Assembly (NCBI GenBank): GCA_030737835.1
Contig: JAUJYN010000012.1
Coordinates: forward strand, 2,878,208 to 2,942,207
DNA: 64,000 nt
Direction: 5' to 3'
Origin: Acorus gramineus
Taxonomy: Eukaryota > Streptophyta > Magnoliopsida > Acorales > Acoraceae
Shown here: positions 12,270 to 24,556 of the stretch, piece after piece
Layout of the letters: every line of letters starts with the position of its first letter
Numbering within the stretch: position 1 is the first letter of the stretch
Notes under the pieces: model-generated
The model's input: only the letters and a program-made list of their open reading frames with translations
The model's database searches: none
What the model was told of the DNA's origin: nothing
Program-made: the position numbers and the translations under genes

Positions 12270-14340
12270 CTATAACATTTGATCCTAATAATAAGTCTCT
12301 AACTAACAAAACCTATTATCTTTGGATCCATGTGACTAACAGACACCCAAACGGACATTACCTATTCCTATTATACCCTTTCATTTAAAACCCATCTTCA
12401 CTACCCTCTCTCTCCCCCAAAGAAAAACCCTCGTCAAAGATAAACCCCCTCGTCGAAGACTTCCACCCATTCCTGGCAGATTAGCTCTCCCCTCCGAAAA
12501 CGAACACCCTCCCCCGTCGCTGACCAAGCTCCCTCCGTCAAAGCCCTTCCTTTCCCCACCCATTCTTGACAGATTCGACGACTAAACTCCCTCTATCGAC
12601 GCTGACTATCTCCCTCTCAAATCTCATCTCATTCTCCAGCAAAACCCCCTTCGTCGAAGCCCTTCCTTGCCGACTTCAAGAGCATCTCCTCTTTCATTTC
12701 TACGGCTAAGTCAACCAGTGAGCATTACAAACCCCTCATCTTTCACTTTTGATACATGAGATTTGTTTGAAAAAACTTGTTGATACCTTCAATTAAAGGG
12801 TTTGGCTATGGTGATGGGTTTGACTGGTTTTTGCACCTCATTTTGGTTTGGTTATCTGTTGTTGTTGTTGTTGAGAAAGGGTTTGGCTATGGTGATGGGT
12901 GTTTATTTTTTTTCATTGTAGTCATGGTGTAAACTTTCAATTCTTGCCATGCCCTCTACAAACTAAAGAGTAATTACAAATAATCTGAGTAAGTGATTGA
13001 GTTCAGTAGTGTTAAATAACATTTGATTTGAGTAGTAGTGGATGTTCTAATTTCTAATGTGGATCCATCACTTGGGTGTGTTTGCTTGCGAGATTTATGT
13101 TTACAATATTTTGTGTACACTGGTAGTATTGATATGTACACCCTTAAATCTTTTTATTTGCGATTCTGGATAGATCTGTCTTCCATGCAGCTCAGTTAGT
13201 CATTTTTTAGGTTATATTACTGAAAATGTGATCCTAAACTTGAATTTAGGGAAATAACAAATGAACATACATATCGTCATTGAGATACATACATGCATTA
13301 GCCTCTGCATTCCTACTTTTTGATACACGTACAAGGAAGACTCCCCAAGGAACACAATTGTATGTACATATAAAAGGAACACAATGAGACACCATCTTAA
13401 TTCATTTTTCATCTACATGGGCTATAGTTATTTTACACATGTCTATTCTATTAGTATTGTGTACTGTTTCTCAGGTAAATAACTTTATTAGTATTTTTCA
13501 TCTACATGGTTTGTTGCAAAACACACATAGGAGTCATTTGCAATCGATATTCCGTTCTATAGAATTTGATTTGATTGCTTAACAAAAGATGGACTCTTCT
13601 GAATTTCCCATATTTTTTATTTTAACATATTGTTATTGGTTTCTTAAAACGATGCTTCACTTTTATGGAGGAGGAAAAAAAATATATCTTGAGCATTACT
13701 ATTTTAAGATCAATGATCTCTTCATTTTCAAAAAAAAAAGATCAATGATCTCTTGGATTTCAATAGTTTTATAATAAGAATGTGTATCAAATTAACTTAC
13801 ATCATTAATGATGTGAACTATTTGCATGTCATTAGGCCTCACCAGGTCATAATTTTCAAAATTAGGACATTCTGCTACTTTAGATAAATTTGATTGGATT
13901 AAAATGAGCATGATGGATATAGTACTATGAGTACTATAAAATGGGATACAACTCCCTGCCTTGAATATTTGAAAATAGGAATTTTTGTTAGTTATCTTTC
14001 TTATTTGGAGGATGCAAACCTTAATCTTATTTGGAGCTCTCGAGAAATCAATATGAAAATCATACTTATTTAGTTCGTGGTTGTCAGCAGGAGAGCAATA
14101 CTCATGGACTTATAGTTTTACAGTTACTAATAAATTTGATAAACATTGTTAGCAGTTACCCATATACATGATGTACATTGTAGGGACCCGTACTTGTGCA
14201 TTGGAGAAAAATGGATTAACGCCTGACAAATACGAGATGTGCTTTTCAGATTAGAATTGGAGGATGATGTAAGTGAAAATATTTACAATATAGTAATGTG
14301 TATGTCTAATAATTTATCTAATGGTTTGTACTTGTTATAG

Positions 14341-15255
14341 GCTTTGGATATATATTTTGGTATCCTTGAAGACGAGCAATCTCCCACAAAATGGTATTAC
14401 GTGAGTTTTTGGGAACAGGTAAATTCATAATTTATTATCCTATCATAAGTTTTTGGACAACACATGCATCTTACATTGACATCTTTTTTTTTGTCATGAT
14501 GTGTAGAAGACACTTAAGGACAGTCATCCCCTGTTAGAGAATGATGCGTCGGCAGAATCTTACATGAATGCTTTGACTGGATTCTTTAGGGGATGCACCA
14601 CAGCAACATTGATGGGCCTTGACATGGTTCTTATGCCAGTCCACTCTAATTTTAAAGGGTGCCAACATTGGCATCTATTGATGGTGAATTTGAAATGCCA
14701 TCGATTCGTAGAGTACAACTCTGAGAAATGTTGCTGGGTTTGAACAATCGACGGAAAGATTGGTGAGTGTTAAATTTTAACATTAGTACACTGTTATATT
14801 GTATTTATACACTGGTAAAGTCATCATGTACACTATTATAAGTATATGTACACTGATATTGTGAAATTACAATGTGCAGGTTCAGTGGCTGAAGATGTAT
14901 TTCAGACTTAATCATTTCATCGCGAATGTTGAAGACTAGCCAATCATAAGAGATGGCCAATGTCCACAACAATCTAATGGGTCAGTGTTATCGATATATT
15001 CTCAGTATTAATTTCTACAAGAAAGTGATATGATGCAATGTTTATGGTGTTTGTAGGGTTAATTGTGGCATGTTTGTGCTTAAATACAGCAAGCACCTCA
15101 TAAAAAGAACGAACATGGATTTCGAAGAAAAAGATATTCCAATGTTCCGAGGGGAGTGCGCACTCAAAGTCATTCGAAAAACTAAAGAGAGTAAGAATCG
15201 GATAAAGAAAATACAAGAAGACAGTGAAACATATAAAAAGCAAATGTGTTTGTAA
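14341..15255 (+). pseudogene. Ulp1-like (C48) cysteine protease gene of the MULE, decayed
   Basis: Likely exons are 14341-14418, 14507-14762, 14880 to about 14980, and 15057-15255. The frame reads like the plant transposon Ulp1/SUMO-protease catalytic domain. The catalytic-His region is QHWHLLMVNL, a conserved Gln comes in DGQCPQQSNG, and the catalytic Cys in VNCGMFVLKY is followed by DIPMFRGECAL. Stops interrupt it: TGA at 14741-14743 after CCWV, and TAG in VED*PII, where family members have Trp. The exon 2 to exon 3 phase does not match, which suggests a small indel. Further 5' exons upstream (about 14190-14270) are likely but not resolved. In Kaonashi-type MULEs such genes accompany the transposase; the role in transposition is unknown. 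Confidence 0.8.
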
Positions 15256-15389
15256 TATAATTTGGTGGTGGTGTAATGTGATGTACTGTTTTACATCGGT
15301 GGTGGTGAAGTTTAATATGGTGCTGATGTTTTATATATTTTGAACAATATATTTTGAACAATTTTTATCAGATAATGTTTTTAATGCAG

Positions 15390-16000
15390 GTCACGTACAC
15401 TGTTATGCAATATGTGTACACTATTGTGGATGTTACAGGTTTTCTATGTTATAATATGTACACTTTTATGCAGTATGTGTATCATGTTGTGGATGTTACA
15501 GGTTTGGTATTTGACATTGTGTACACTATTATGCAGCATATGTATATTGTTATAGATATTACAGGTTCTATCTGTTACTGTTATGAATGTTACAGAATGT
15601 GTCTATTATGCAGCATATGTACACTGTTATGAATGTTACAGGTTCTGTCTGTTACTATTATAAATGTTATAAAATGTGTCTGTTACACGGTGTACACTAT
15701 TATGCATCATATGTACACTATTATAGATGTTACAGGTTCTGTCTGTTACTGTTATGAATATTACAGAATGTGTGTGTTACACGGTGTACACTGTTATGCA
15801 GCATATGTATAATGTTATAGATGTTACAGGTTCTATTTGTTACTATTATAAATGTTACAGAATATTTCTGTTACATGGTGTACACTGTTATACAGCATAT
15901 GTACATTATTATAGATGTTACAGGTTTTCTCTGATACACTGTGTACACTGCTATGCAGCATTGGTACACTGTTATAAATATTACAGGTTCAAACATGTAC
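15390..16000. repeat. Minisatellite between the convergent MULE genes (62/94-bp units)
   Basis: About nine imperfect units each contain TGTACACT(G/A)TTATGCAGCA, then GTTATAGATGTTACAGGTT. Longer units add TCTGTCTGTTACTGTTATGA. Start-to-start distances are about 60-63 or 94 bp. The array has no stops over long stretches in two frames, which creates spurious open frames. It lies exactly in the gap between the 3' ends of the Ulp1 and transposase genes. Confidence 0.9.
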
Positions 16001-16111
16001 ACTGATAATGAACTACAAGACATAAGCATACGTATAGATTCAAACATGCTTGAATATATCATTCATGTTATACATCAAAAAGTTCTCAAATATTAGATTG
16101 AAGAAGATACA

Positions 16112-18380
16112 TCATTCTTCAACAGCCACTGGATTCCTGCATGTCTTCTTGTTGTGTCCAAATCCCTTACACCTCAAACATCGATTGTGAGTTATCGCAT
16201 CTGGATCTGCTTGTGACTCTATTCTTCCTCCCTGGCCTGATCTTCGTAAACAGAGGTTTGATCAATATGCTTCCTTCCTCCTCCTCAGCCAGTCTCTGAA
16301 CGCCCACCATAGGTAGGATTGCACCTGCATATGCTTGGTGGAAAGTATCCGATAGAAAATACGGTGAACAATAATCATTGATGGAGCGGTTTATTTTCCA
16401 CACCGCAGCACAAGCATGAACACAGGGTAACCCAAACACTTGCCAACCTCTACATGTGCACGTGCAATCATTGAGGTTGACTGCTTCACCTCGTGGCCCA
16501 CAGATCTTGAAATGATTTTCATCTGAACACAACACTTGCAAGCCACGACACCCCGCTTGATGCTTCTCCATTTTTTCCATTATTGATGGGCATAAGTGAG
16601 TCTCCCACTAGCTAGCCTCATTGCGTCTTTTGTACATCATCTCCATTATTTGAACCTTTATATGATCAACCATCTGAACTATTGGGAGATTGCAGGCTTC
16701 AAGTATCCATGAATTGAAAGACTTGGCACAGTTGGAGTGCAATTCTCCATATCTTTCCCTTGGAAATAGGGCATTTGCCCAATGGTCTGGATCAGAATCT
16801 TCAACCCACTCTGCGACTTGTTGAGAGAAACACCACAATTCGGCTATGGCTTTTCTGTAATCTTCGATTTTCAATCCATAAGCTGCAGCATCTAGTAGTT
16901 GAAGCAATTTCCTTCTAACAGCAATATTGAATTTCCCAGTGATCGTCTCTTTAAAATTCATCTTCAAATGTCGTAGACAATGAGAATGATATGAGTCTAG
17001 AAAGACTGAAGGGACAGCTGACATTAAACCCTTACCCCTATCAGAAATGAATGTGATTCTTCGATTCAGAGATATGATCCCTCGTAGGCATGTTAATCTC
17101 CATGCCTAATTATCTTCTGTCTCTTGATCCACAATTGAAAATGCTAATGGAAAGAAACCGTCATTCCAATTCTTAGCAATGATCGCAAGCAAAATACATT
17201 GGTACTTAGATTTTAAGAATGTTCTATCTAAAAACAACATAGGCCTACACCCAGTCTCAAAGCCAGCAATTATAGCACCAAAACTTACAAATACTCTTCG
17301 AAATCTATGATCTTTAGCAGGGCATTCCAATTCCATGTAGCTTCCAAGATTCGTATTCATCACCGCTGTAGCATACCATCGGAGATGATCAAATGAAAGT
17401 GCTTCATCTCCATGAAAATCCTTACAAGCTATTTCTTTTCCATGCCATGCCTTGTGGTAAGGCAAATCGATGCCATAATCTCTAAATACGTCTTTCACTA
17501 TATCGCAAGGTCGATATAACGGAGAATCTATAAACTTATTTCTTGTAATCTCACCCACCCATCTTCGTGATGCTCTAGGATGACCGTTTGTTGATATTCT
17601 TCCACCACATGAGTGAACATTATTCATCGTCTTGATTTGAAAGTAAGGACCCAACCTCACTCTAGAGCAATGTACACGCCATCCACATGAAGGGATCTTA
17701 CACTTAACTGTCACCCTTACTATGTCATTCTTCACATACTCAAAATCAAATGAATGTGCTATGGCATAATTGGTCAGTTGAATTCGAAAATCTTTGACAT
17801 CTTCAAACTGTTGATTGATTGAATGAATGCAGTTATCCCAAAAACTTGTGAGCATCCCATTTGACGTACTCCCGCAAATGGCTTCCCCTTGGGTGACCAT
17901 GCTACAAGATGTAGGTGCAGTATTTGTCATGTTCACTTGGACTGTGTTGGACATCCTGCAATTCATTTCAATTATGGGATGCATTAGGTATAATAATATA
18001 TACGACACTTTTCTCTCTGTCTGTGTATACTATTAGTAATCTGTGTACACTAATAAAATTCCTATAAAATGACTATGAAGGAGTATAACATATTTTTACC
18101 TTGTTCCTTCATCTCCATCACAAATTTGTCCATCATTGAGAGTAACATAGATCTCGACAACTATAGCCCCACACATCTTATGGATGTCGTAGATCTTCTC
18201 TACGGCCTTATCATTCTCAATAGTGGGTTTAATCATTGTTTTATTTGGAATTTCATACTTCAGAATAACTTTGGCTGCATCGAACCCCTATCTTTCCACT
18301 AATTCATTGACAATGTAAGCATACGTTGTTCTACATATGCTAACTACCTTAGTATCTCCCATATATGTACAAGCTGCCAT
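16112..18380 (-). pseudogene. MuDR-type transposase of the Ulp1 MULE, with in-frame TAG stops
   Basis: Two exons: 18100-18380 (start ATG at 18380, product begins MAACTYMGDTK) and 16112-17955. Parts in order are an N-terminal PB1-like region, and a MuDR DNA-binding domain with CKIPSCGWRVHC and the NNVHSC zinc ligands. The MULE transposase core follows (LDRTFLKSKYQ...AKNWNDGFFPLAFSIVDQE), then a SWIM zinc finger (CTCRGW..FGLPCVHACA) and a CCHC knuckle (CLRCKGFGHNKKTC). Three TAG codons interrupt one otherwise continuous frame: 18289-18291, 17106-17108 and 16608-16610. A single-base shift at about 16200-16240 separates the knuckle from the rest. Such elements move by cut and paste in the nucleus; this copy cannot make a full protein. 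Confidence 0.9.
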
Positions 18381-18469
18381 GATTGGTTCCATTATTCAAC
18401 AATGATAAATTAATCTGCAAACATTAAAAGGCAACTAACATGAATTTCATGTTTTCAACATATTATAAT

Positions 18470-19200
18470 ATACATGTACATTTAACCACTTTTCACACAT
18501 AAACTGACAATAATCCATTGTTATTGTGTACATTGTTACAAAGAACATCTTTTCATGTTTTCATCATATTGTACCATGCATACACATTGCCTAGTTAGCA
18601 TAGAAAACACACAATGTACTCAACATACATTGTTAGGTTCACTGTGCACACTGTTAATATTTACACTTTGAGAATCTTTTAGTTCAAAAATATATACAAC
18701 TATATAAAGAGAGAAACTTTAAAAATTTCATAATTTCAAAACATGCACGACTACATAAAACTGAAAATCATCGCACACTATGTCATGTACTGTATGTGTA
18801 CATTGATAAGCACACTGTGTACACCCTTACACTTTCATATTTCTGAAAACTCTATAGATTAGAAACATTTATACAAACATCTAAGATGCATAAAATTAAC
18901 ACTATAACATTGAAAACTATAAAAAGAAATAAATTATTGCTTTGAACATTTAATAAAAATATACATTGGTGACTCCGGGAGTGAGACCCAATCGATCCGG
19001 GTCCGGGGCAAGATCCGTGGTCAAGATCGGAGGTCGGGGTGGGAGGGGGTGGGGGTCGCAGATGGGGTCGTTGGAGGGGGTGGGGGGGGGTGGGAGGCGC
19101 GGATGGGATCGCGAGAGGGGGTGGGAGGCGGTCAGGGGACGCAATGGGGGGCGCGGGAGGCACGGTGGAGGGGGCTGATGGAGGTGGTCTCACATTCTCA
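18470..19200. other. MULE right subterminal region
   Basis: Holds scattered TGTACACT-like motifs (18525-18830) and a strongly G-rich block (18970-19200) that gives only low-complexity Pro/Arg or Gly/Arg frames. It lies just upstream of the transposase start codon, so it is the likely promoter side of that gene. No separate gene is supported. Confidence 0.5.
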
Positions 19201-19385
19201 CCTTATGTTGAGTTTTGGGAGAGAAAAAGAGATGTTGGGGAAGAAGGAGAAAACAAACTCATGTTAGGTTTAGTTAAGGGTAAAAGAGGAATAAAAATAA
19301 AAGATTGGATGGAAAAAAGATGGAAAGACCTAAACAAAATACCACCACTAACTAAGGGACCTAAATAAAACTTAAAACAGTCCAT

Positions 19386-19437
19386 GGACTTATTGTTATT
19401 ATGGAGATAGGGTCAGGGACCCCTAATTAATTTCCCC
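19386..19437 (-). repeat. Right terminal inverted repeat of the Ulp1 MULE
   Basis: Read on the minus strand it starts GGGGAAATTAATTAGGGGTC, and it is followed outside by the second AATTGTTTT. The differences from the left end are all transitions or single changes, so the insertion is not very recent. Confidence 0.9.
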
Positions 19438-19446
19438 AATTGTTTT

Positions 19447-21360
19447 TAAAAGATTATTATTATAAGGTAAATAATTATTTTAGTATGGGTAAAGAATAAA
19501 TTAATTTTTATTCAATTTTGTTTTTAGTTATTCATATTGAGAAATGTAATACTAAAATTTCTGTTATGTGTTTGATGATGATTAGTTGGACAAAAGTTAA
19601 CAAGATGTGAATAATGATTTATCAAATATGAAAAAAATGATTTAATATGTAGGTCCCTTAATTATGGGCCTTTTTTATATCAGCGAAATAGATTGGGTGA
19701 AATAACACAATTTTGGGGGGAATCATGAAATACTTATATCAGTTTATTCTCACATATTCTAGCATAGTTATATACCTTATTCCTTTCAAACAAATAGCTT
19801 TTTTTTATTTTATTCTCTTTTATTCCTCCCATATTCTCATATTCTTACACCGATCTACATATTTATTGATGTTGAAGAGCTTTGGGAGGCTAAGAAAAAC
19901 ATGTGGAGATCGAGGAACTCCAAGCTTTCCAACCTGGTCCTCTAATTGGTGATCCCTACGGTGACATGGTTGATTTGAAAGGCGAGGAATGAAGCGATAT
20001 TCAAAGGCTCGTGTGTGAGTGTTTGGAGAATTTTTGGGAAGCGGTGGTGGCGTCGATCAGGGATTGGGGCTGCGACATGCCGGAGCGACGGGGCTGCGAT
20101 GTATGTTAATAATTTTGTAATTACTGAGTGATGCATTTTCACGGTGGCAGGAACGGACAGACTGGTAGAGATCACATTTACGGATCCCCCATTCCACTTT
20201 TGGGTGAAGCTAGCGGTTATCCCCACTAACCCTTTCATTAAGCCAATAAAACAACTAAATTTTATTATTTGGTTTGAAGACCATTAATCCCGTTAACCAA
20301 CTACTCTCCATCAGCCATATACATGAAAAATTCATTGCCATCAACCCAACCAAATAAAGAGGTGGTGGTTGTGTGTGGCGGTGGTGTGGGGCCTGGGTGG
20401 CGGGAAGAGAAGTGAAGAGGGTTGTGGTGCAGCAACGATAACGGCAACACCAGAAAATGGGAGACGTGGAGGTGGTGGTGGAGGACGGAAAAGGGGAGTG
20501 AGAGGAGAGTAATCAAATGGGGGAAGAATTAAAAGCTCAAAAAAATTGTATAAATAATAGTGTGTTTAAAATTATCATGATATGTGGTTAGTAGGGTTAA
20601 TAAGGTGATGGAGATGGTCAATTGGTTAGTGGGACTATCCATACCCTTTTAATAAGAGCAGTTAATTTGGTTCGGTTAATTCAGTTATTTATGAAGTAAA
20701 ATCAAACTCAAGCCAATTTAGATCGATTGATTAATTTTTCAATCCATACCTAAACTAAACCATAAAACTATTGACCCAAACATGAAAGAAATCGGTTTGA
20801 ATCGGTTTGGATTCAGTTTGATTAACCAAAGTTGCACTTCTAGTAGGGAGAACATTGGGGTTGCTCTAATCATCAATTTTTTTATGCACAAGGGGCTATT
20901 CGGAAACACAACACATGTTAAAAATATAAAAAAGGACCATATACAAAAATATTTTTAAGAAACTTATTTTTCTTAGTTTATTAAAAGCATATTTTATTAA
21001 ATGTTGAGACAAGTTTTTTTTAATTAGCTAAACCATTTTTACATCCATTGAAAAAGTTAGAGGCTTTTTTTTTAAAAAAAAAGAGAATTGTATGTCTTCT
21101 ATAATTTTTATAAAGTTATGGTGGTCCGAAATGGAAGATGTACAAAAATATGAGATGAGTCATCAGAGGTTTGCAACCATTCCCATAAGTATAAAAGAAA
21201 AGGAAGCCCCTACAGGCTGCTGCAAAGGAACCTACATGCAAGGGAGGAGAGGGGAAACACTGAAAGGACCGCTATGCCACAACGTGCCCCTAAAGACTGA
21301 GATTTGCTTTTCCCTTGCCAGTTCATGCCCCCACTCCTTGGAGCAACTTTTTATTCTTGC
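19447..21360. other. Intergenic DNA with one LINE scrap (former GCS1 upstream region)
   Basis: Once the 7.2-kb MULE is removed, the left part continues the GCS1 upstream sequence. Near 19961-20050 the plus strand reads VTWLI*KARNEAIFKGSC, a LINE ORF2 tail with one Trp replaced by TGA. A GGTTCGGTTAATTCAG-type repeat lies at about 20650-20850. The small open frames at 19942-20238 and 20301-20516 show no family features, and I do not call them genes. Confidence 0.45.
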
Positions 21361-23807
21361 AAACTCAAAAACCATTGTAAACATGTATGAGCCCAAGATA
21401 CAAGCATGTGCCCAAGCACGGAATACAATACATACAATAAAGAAGGGGATGTTGATGGCCTCTCACTCGCAGAACGTGACGTTGCTCCACTACTGTTGAT
21501 GTGCCTCGGGGAGCTCCTCCTTCAGATCTGACTCAGATATCACTGGAGAAAAATATATGCGAGGGGTGAGCCACACGCTCAGTGAATAGCACAACCCATG
21601 CATCACAATTCATATCAACCTTTTATAATTTATAGCCCCTAACACGGGAGCAACCACACATTCTAATGGGTCGTTTCATCGCCAACCCACCTCCCCCCTC
21701 ACCCTCACCCTTTCCGGGGGGTGACCTGGGCCTCTTGGGGCATACTAGACTGCTCTCCCCCCCTGGTCCACCCAGTAGCCTCTCCCACCCTCGTAGCCTC
21801 CACCTGGTATACTCCAGCTATCAGTACAGTCCGACACATCGGAGGTACCTACGGACAGGAGCCCTCTGTCAGGCCAGCCAGCGCCGGGGAGTACCTACAT
21901 CGGATCCAACCAAAAGGAGAAGACAGCCTACTCACACGGATACGATCCTCATGGATCCGTCGACACCGATTGTAACTCTACTAATGTCATGAATTCTCCA
22001 GAATTCCTCCAGGGCGCATAACCAAGATGCGGGGAGACATATATTATAACAACAAGGTTATAATATTCTCTAAGGCATGCTTGTAACTATATGCTCACAT
22101 TTGATTTAATTAAATTAAACTAGATGGGAACATGCATAGTTCGGGGCTTGGTGTCTAGGCATGCATAGGCCTCTATACATGACATAAGGGTGCATTTCCC
22201 TAGCATACAAGTCTAAGGTGGCATGGATATATCATATTAATCATGCATGCATAGTTTTACATTTATTACTAGTTAATATGCAATTATGTTGCCCCGGGGG
22301 AGGGCAATGCACGCCTACGTGCATCAAACGCCTCCCTACTGGGTTGGATTGTCCCACTCACCGAAGCCCTGGTCGTCGCGTGACCGTCCGTCAAGATCTG
22401 CAAGACAGGGGCATTCAATATGGTGAGTAAACTACACAAATACATAATAAATTTACTAGAAATACCCAACACTCGGACAAGCATGCATACGGGGCCGCAC
22501 GCATGCGAGCACGCGCATACGCACGCAAGTCCGAGTGCCCCGACACCCTCCCGAACCCACGGGCAGCCATACGCACGGCCACCCGCACGCGCACGCATGA
22601 ATTCACACGCACGCACGCGCCCCGGGCGCACTGCCGCGCCCTTGCCCGCGCGCCCAGACGTGCTGCTGCGCCCCTATCCGCATGCCCGGACACGCTGCCA
22701 CGCGTGCGCGCACGTTCGCGCGCGCCCGTGCGCACCGCGCGTCCAGCCCTGGCGTACCCGCGCGCACTGCGCCCCCGCACAGCACTCCACGCGCACGCCC
22801 GCGCGTCTGCGCGTACGCGCGCGCCCGCCAGCGCGCCCGTCTGCGCGCGCCAGCGCCTGCCTGCGCGCGCAGACTCGCGCGCACGCGCGCGGATGACCCC
22901 GCACGCGCGCCCGAGCCCCTTCCACCCCCTCCTCAGCCCTCCCACACCCCCCTAACACCCATGCAAGCATGCATACCCAAATACACACCCTAACAAGCAT
23001 CTAAACAAGCATAGGGAGGAGAAGGACTTACCAACAAGGAGGGAAAGGAAAGGGAGGAAACTCGGGTGCCCTTCGCGCACCAAACCACCGCTACCGAGAC
23101 CACCACCACCAAGACCACCCTCAGCCCTAATATGGCTGAAACAGGGGAGAAGGGAAACCATGAGAGGGAGGCAAACAAAGGGGAAAGCAAAAACAAAACC
23201 ATGGAAAGGTAGATCGGAACCCTACCTTCCTTTTTCCCTTCAATGGCTTCCTTGTTCAACCTCTTCTACTAACTCTAATGGAAAGAAATAACAAGAGGGA
23301 AGAGAGGATTTGTGTGTGAGAGAGATGAAGAAGAGAAGAGAAGATGAACATGAAGGGGACGCCCACTTAAAGGCCACACACACACACACACACACACTCA
23401 CACACTTAGAAAAAAATTAGGTTTTGGTGGTTTGACTTTGGGTCAACCTAACCACACAAACAAACAAAAGGATTTAACCAAGTCAATGGTCAAACTTGAC
23501 TTGGTCAAAGTCCTCTTTGACTTGGTCAAGTCCCCCAATGACTTTTCGCTTGGTCAAAACCCGGATACGATTCGGAACTGTGAAATTCTGAAACGTTACC
23601 GGAATTCGATGAAATTTTCGTGAGTGGCTTGAAATGGCACCAGGACGCATAATGTGCAGTTAGATTTTCAATCGGAGTTCTCAAGCTCAGGATGATAGCC
23701 AAAAGTCCAAAATTTTAACGGTTCCGATCGAAAAAAAGAAAAAGTTGAAAAACTGCCAGAAATGTCCCAAAGGTGCCCGGAATGCTAAAAGTGACACATA
23801 TATAACA
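21360..23807 (+). mobile_element. LTR copy 1 (old, 5'-truncated) of a GC-rich Gypsy-like LTR family
   Basis: Aligns by eye to the LTRs at 44129-47350 and 55137-58549. It shares the TATGCGAGGGGTGAGCCACA block (about 21556), the GGCGCATAACCAAGATGCGG block (about 22012), the GC-rich core, the GTGAAATT...ACGTTACCGG block (about 23580) and the TGACACATATATAACA end at 23807. The first several hundred bases are missing or too diverged. It also lacks the internal duplication present in the other two copies. No internal retroelement genes are adjacent. Confidence 0.8.
22490..22930. repeat. Extreme GC-rich core of LTR copy 1
   Basis: Simple alternation of GCGC, GCAC and CGCC over about 440 bp, in sharp contrast to AT-rich surroundings. 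It keeps every frame open and produces long overlapping Arg/Ala/Pro-rich frames on both strands. These are compositional artefacts, not genes. Confidence 0.85.
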
Positions 23808-23994
23808 CATATAATTCAAAAGGGTATGTATTAATAAATATATAAAATTCAATGCATTATATAATTTTAATATAATGTTATAGATTTTCAAGAATTTGAA
23901 AGGGTAGATATGTAAAACAAATGGTCATTTGAGATATGAATGGATTTTGAAGAATTGGGAAGGGTAAACATGTCAAGTGAATATTTTTCATGGA
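23807..23994 (+). repeat. 188-bp direct repeat, copy A
   Basis: Begins ACATATAATTCAAAAGGGTA at the end of LTR copy 1 and ends at ATATTTTTCATGGA. It matches 24369-24556 with only about a dozen substitutions and no obvious indels. Confidence 0.9.
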
Positions 23995-24368
23995 GCAGTC
24001 GCAGGGGTCCGTGCGGTCGTCGTCGACGGGGTCGAGTCGCTGGTCCAGAGAGAGAGCGATCGACCCTTTTTTTTTAGGTCCCGTGAGAGAGAGAGAGAGA
24101 CAGCGAGAGAGAGATGAGAGACAGCGAGAGACGTTTTTTTTTCGTTTTGTTTTTTTTTAAAAAAAAAACGTGGACCGTGCGATCGCACGACCAGCGATCG
24201 CACGGTCCTTAAACGGGGCGCACGATAGGGTGCACCGTGCGCACGGCCGCACCCCATCGACCCCCTATATATATATATAATCTATATATATATATATATA
24301 TATATATTAATTTGAACATAAATTTTATGTGCAAATTTATTTATGATATTTTAGATATCTACATATTG
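23995..24368. other. 374-bp segment bracketed by the 188-bp repeats, with GC-rich hairpin
   Basis: Unlike its AT-rich flanks, the left two thirds is GC-rich with purine tracts (GAGAGA). It holds a perfect 15-bp inverted repeat (24172-24186 and 24194-24208, loop of 7), poly-T and poly-A runs, and a (TA)n tract (24267-24307). No protein or RNA gene is recognised. It may be an inserted element with the 188-bp repeats as a secondary duplication. Confidence 0.6.
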
Positions 24369-24556
24369 ACATATAATTCAAAAGGGTATATATTAATAAA
24401 TATATAAAATTTAATGCATTATATAATTTTAATATAATGTTATAGATTTTCAAGAATTTGAAATGGTAGATATGTAAAACAAATGATCATTTGAGATATG
24501 AATGGATTTTGAAGAATTGAAAAGGGTAAACATGTCAAATGAATATTTTTCATGGA
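24369..24556 (+). repeat. 188-bp direct repeat, copy B
   Basis: Second copy of the repeat that starts at 23807, in the same orientation and of the same length. The AT-rich sequence on both its sides looks like native intergenic DNA, so this may be the original copy. Confidence 0.9.

Larger units (their letters stand above)
12218..19437. mobile_element. Ulp1-bearing (Kaonashi-like) Mutator element, 7220 bp
   Basis: The two ends are inverted copies: about 52 bp from GGGGAAATTAATTA through ATAATAACAATAAGTCC match with some 7 differences, and weaker similarity runs further in. A perfect 9-bp duplication AATTGTTTT lies at 12209-12217 and 19438-19446. A 9-bp duplication and long inverted ends are standard for Mutator-like elements. 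Inside are a MuDR-type transposase pseudogene (minus) and a Ulp1 protease pseudogene (plus), converging on a tandem array. Subterminal regions are C-rich on the left (12400-12720) and G-rich on the right (18970-19200). With neither gene intact it is non-autonomous today. It sits in the upstream region of GCS1. Confidence 0.93.

Noticed and set aside
15354..16005. Two 92-codon open frames resembling a repetitive Tyr/Cys/Val-rich protein
   Set aside because: They are translations of the minisatellite between the MULE genes, not coding sequence.
18950..19368. Pro-rich (minus) and Gly/Arg-rich (plus) open frames
   Set aside because: They lie in the G-rich subterminal block of the MULE, show no domain pattern, and are explained by composition.
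21666..21992. 108-codon Pro/Ser-rich open frame
   Set aside because: Located inside LTR copy 1. The same region in copies 2 and 3 does not keep the frame, so it is not a conserved protein.
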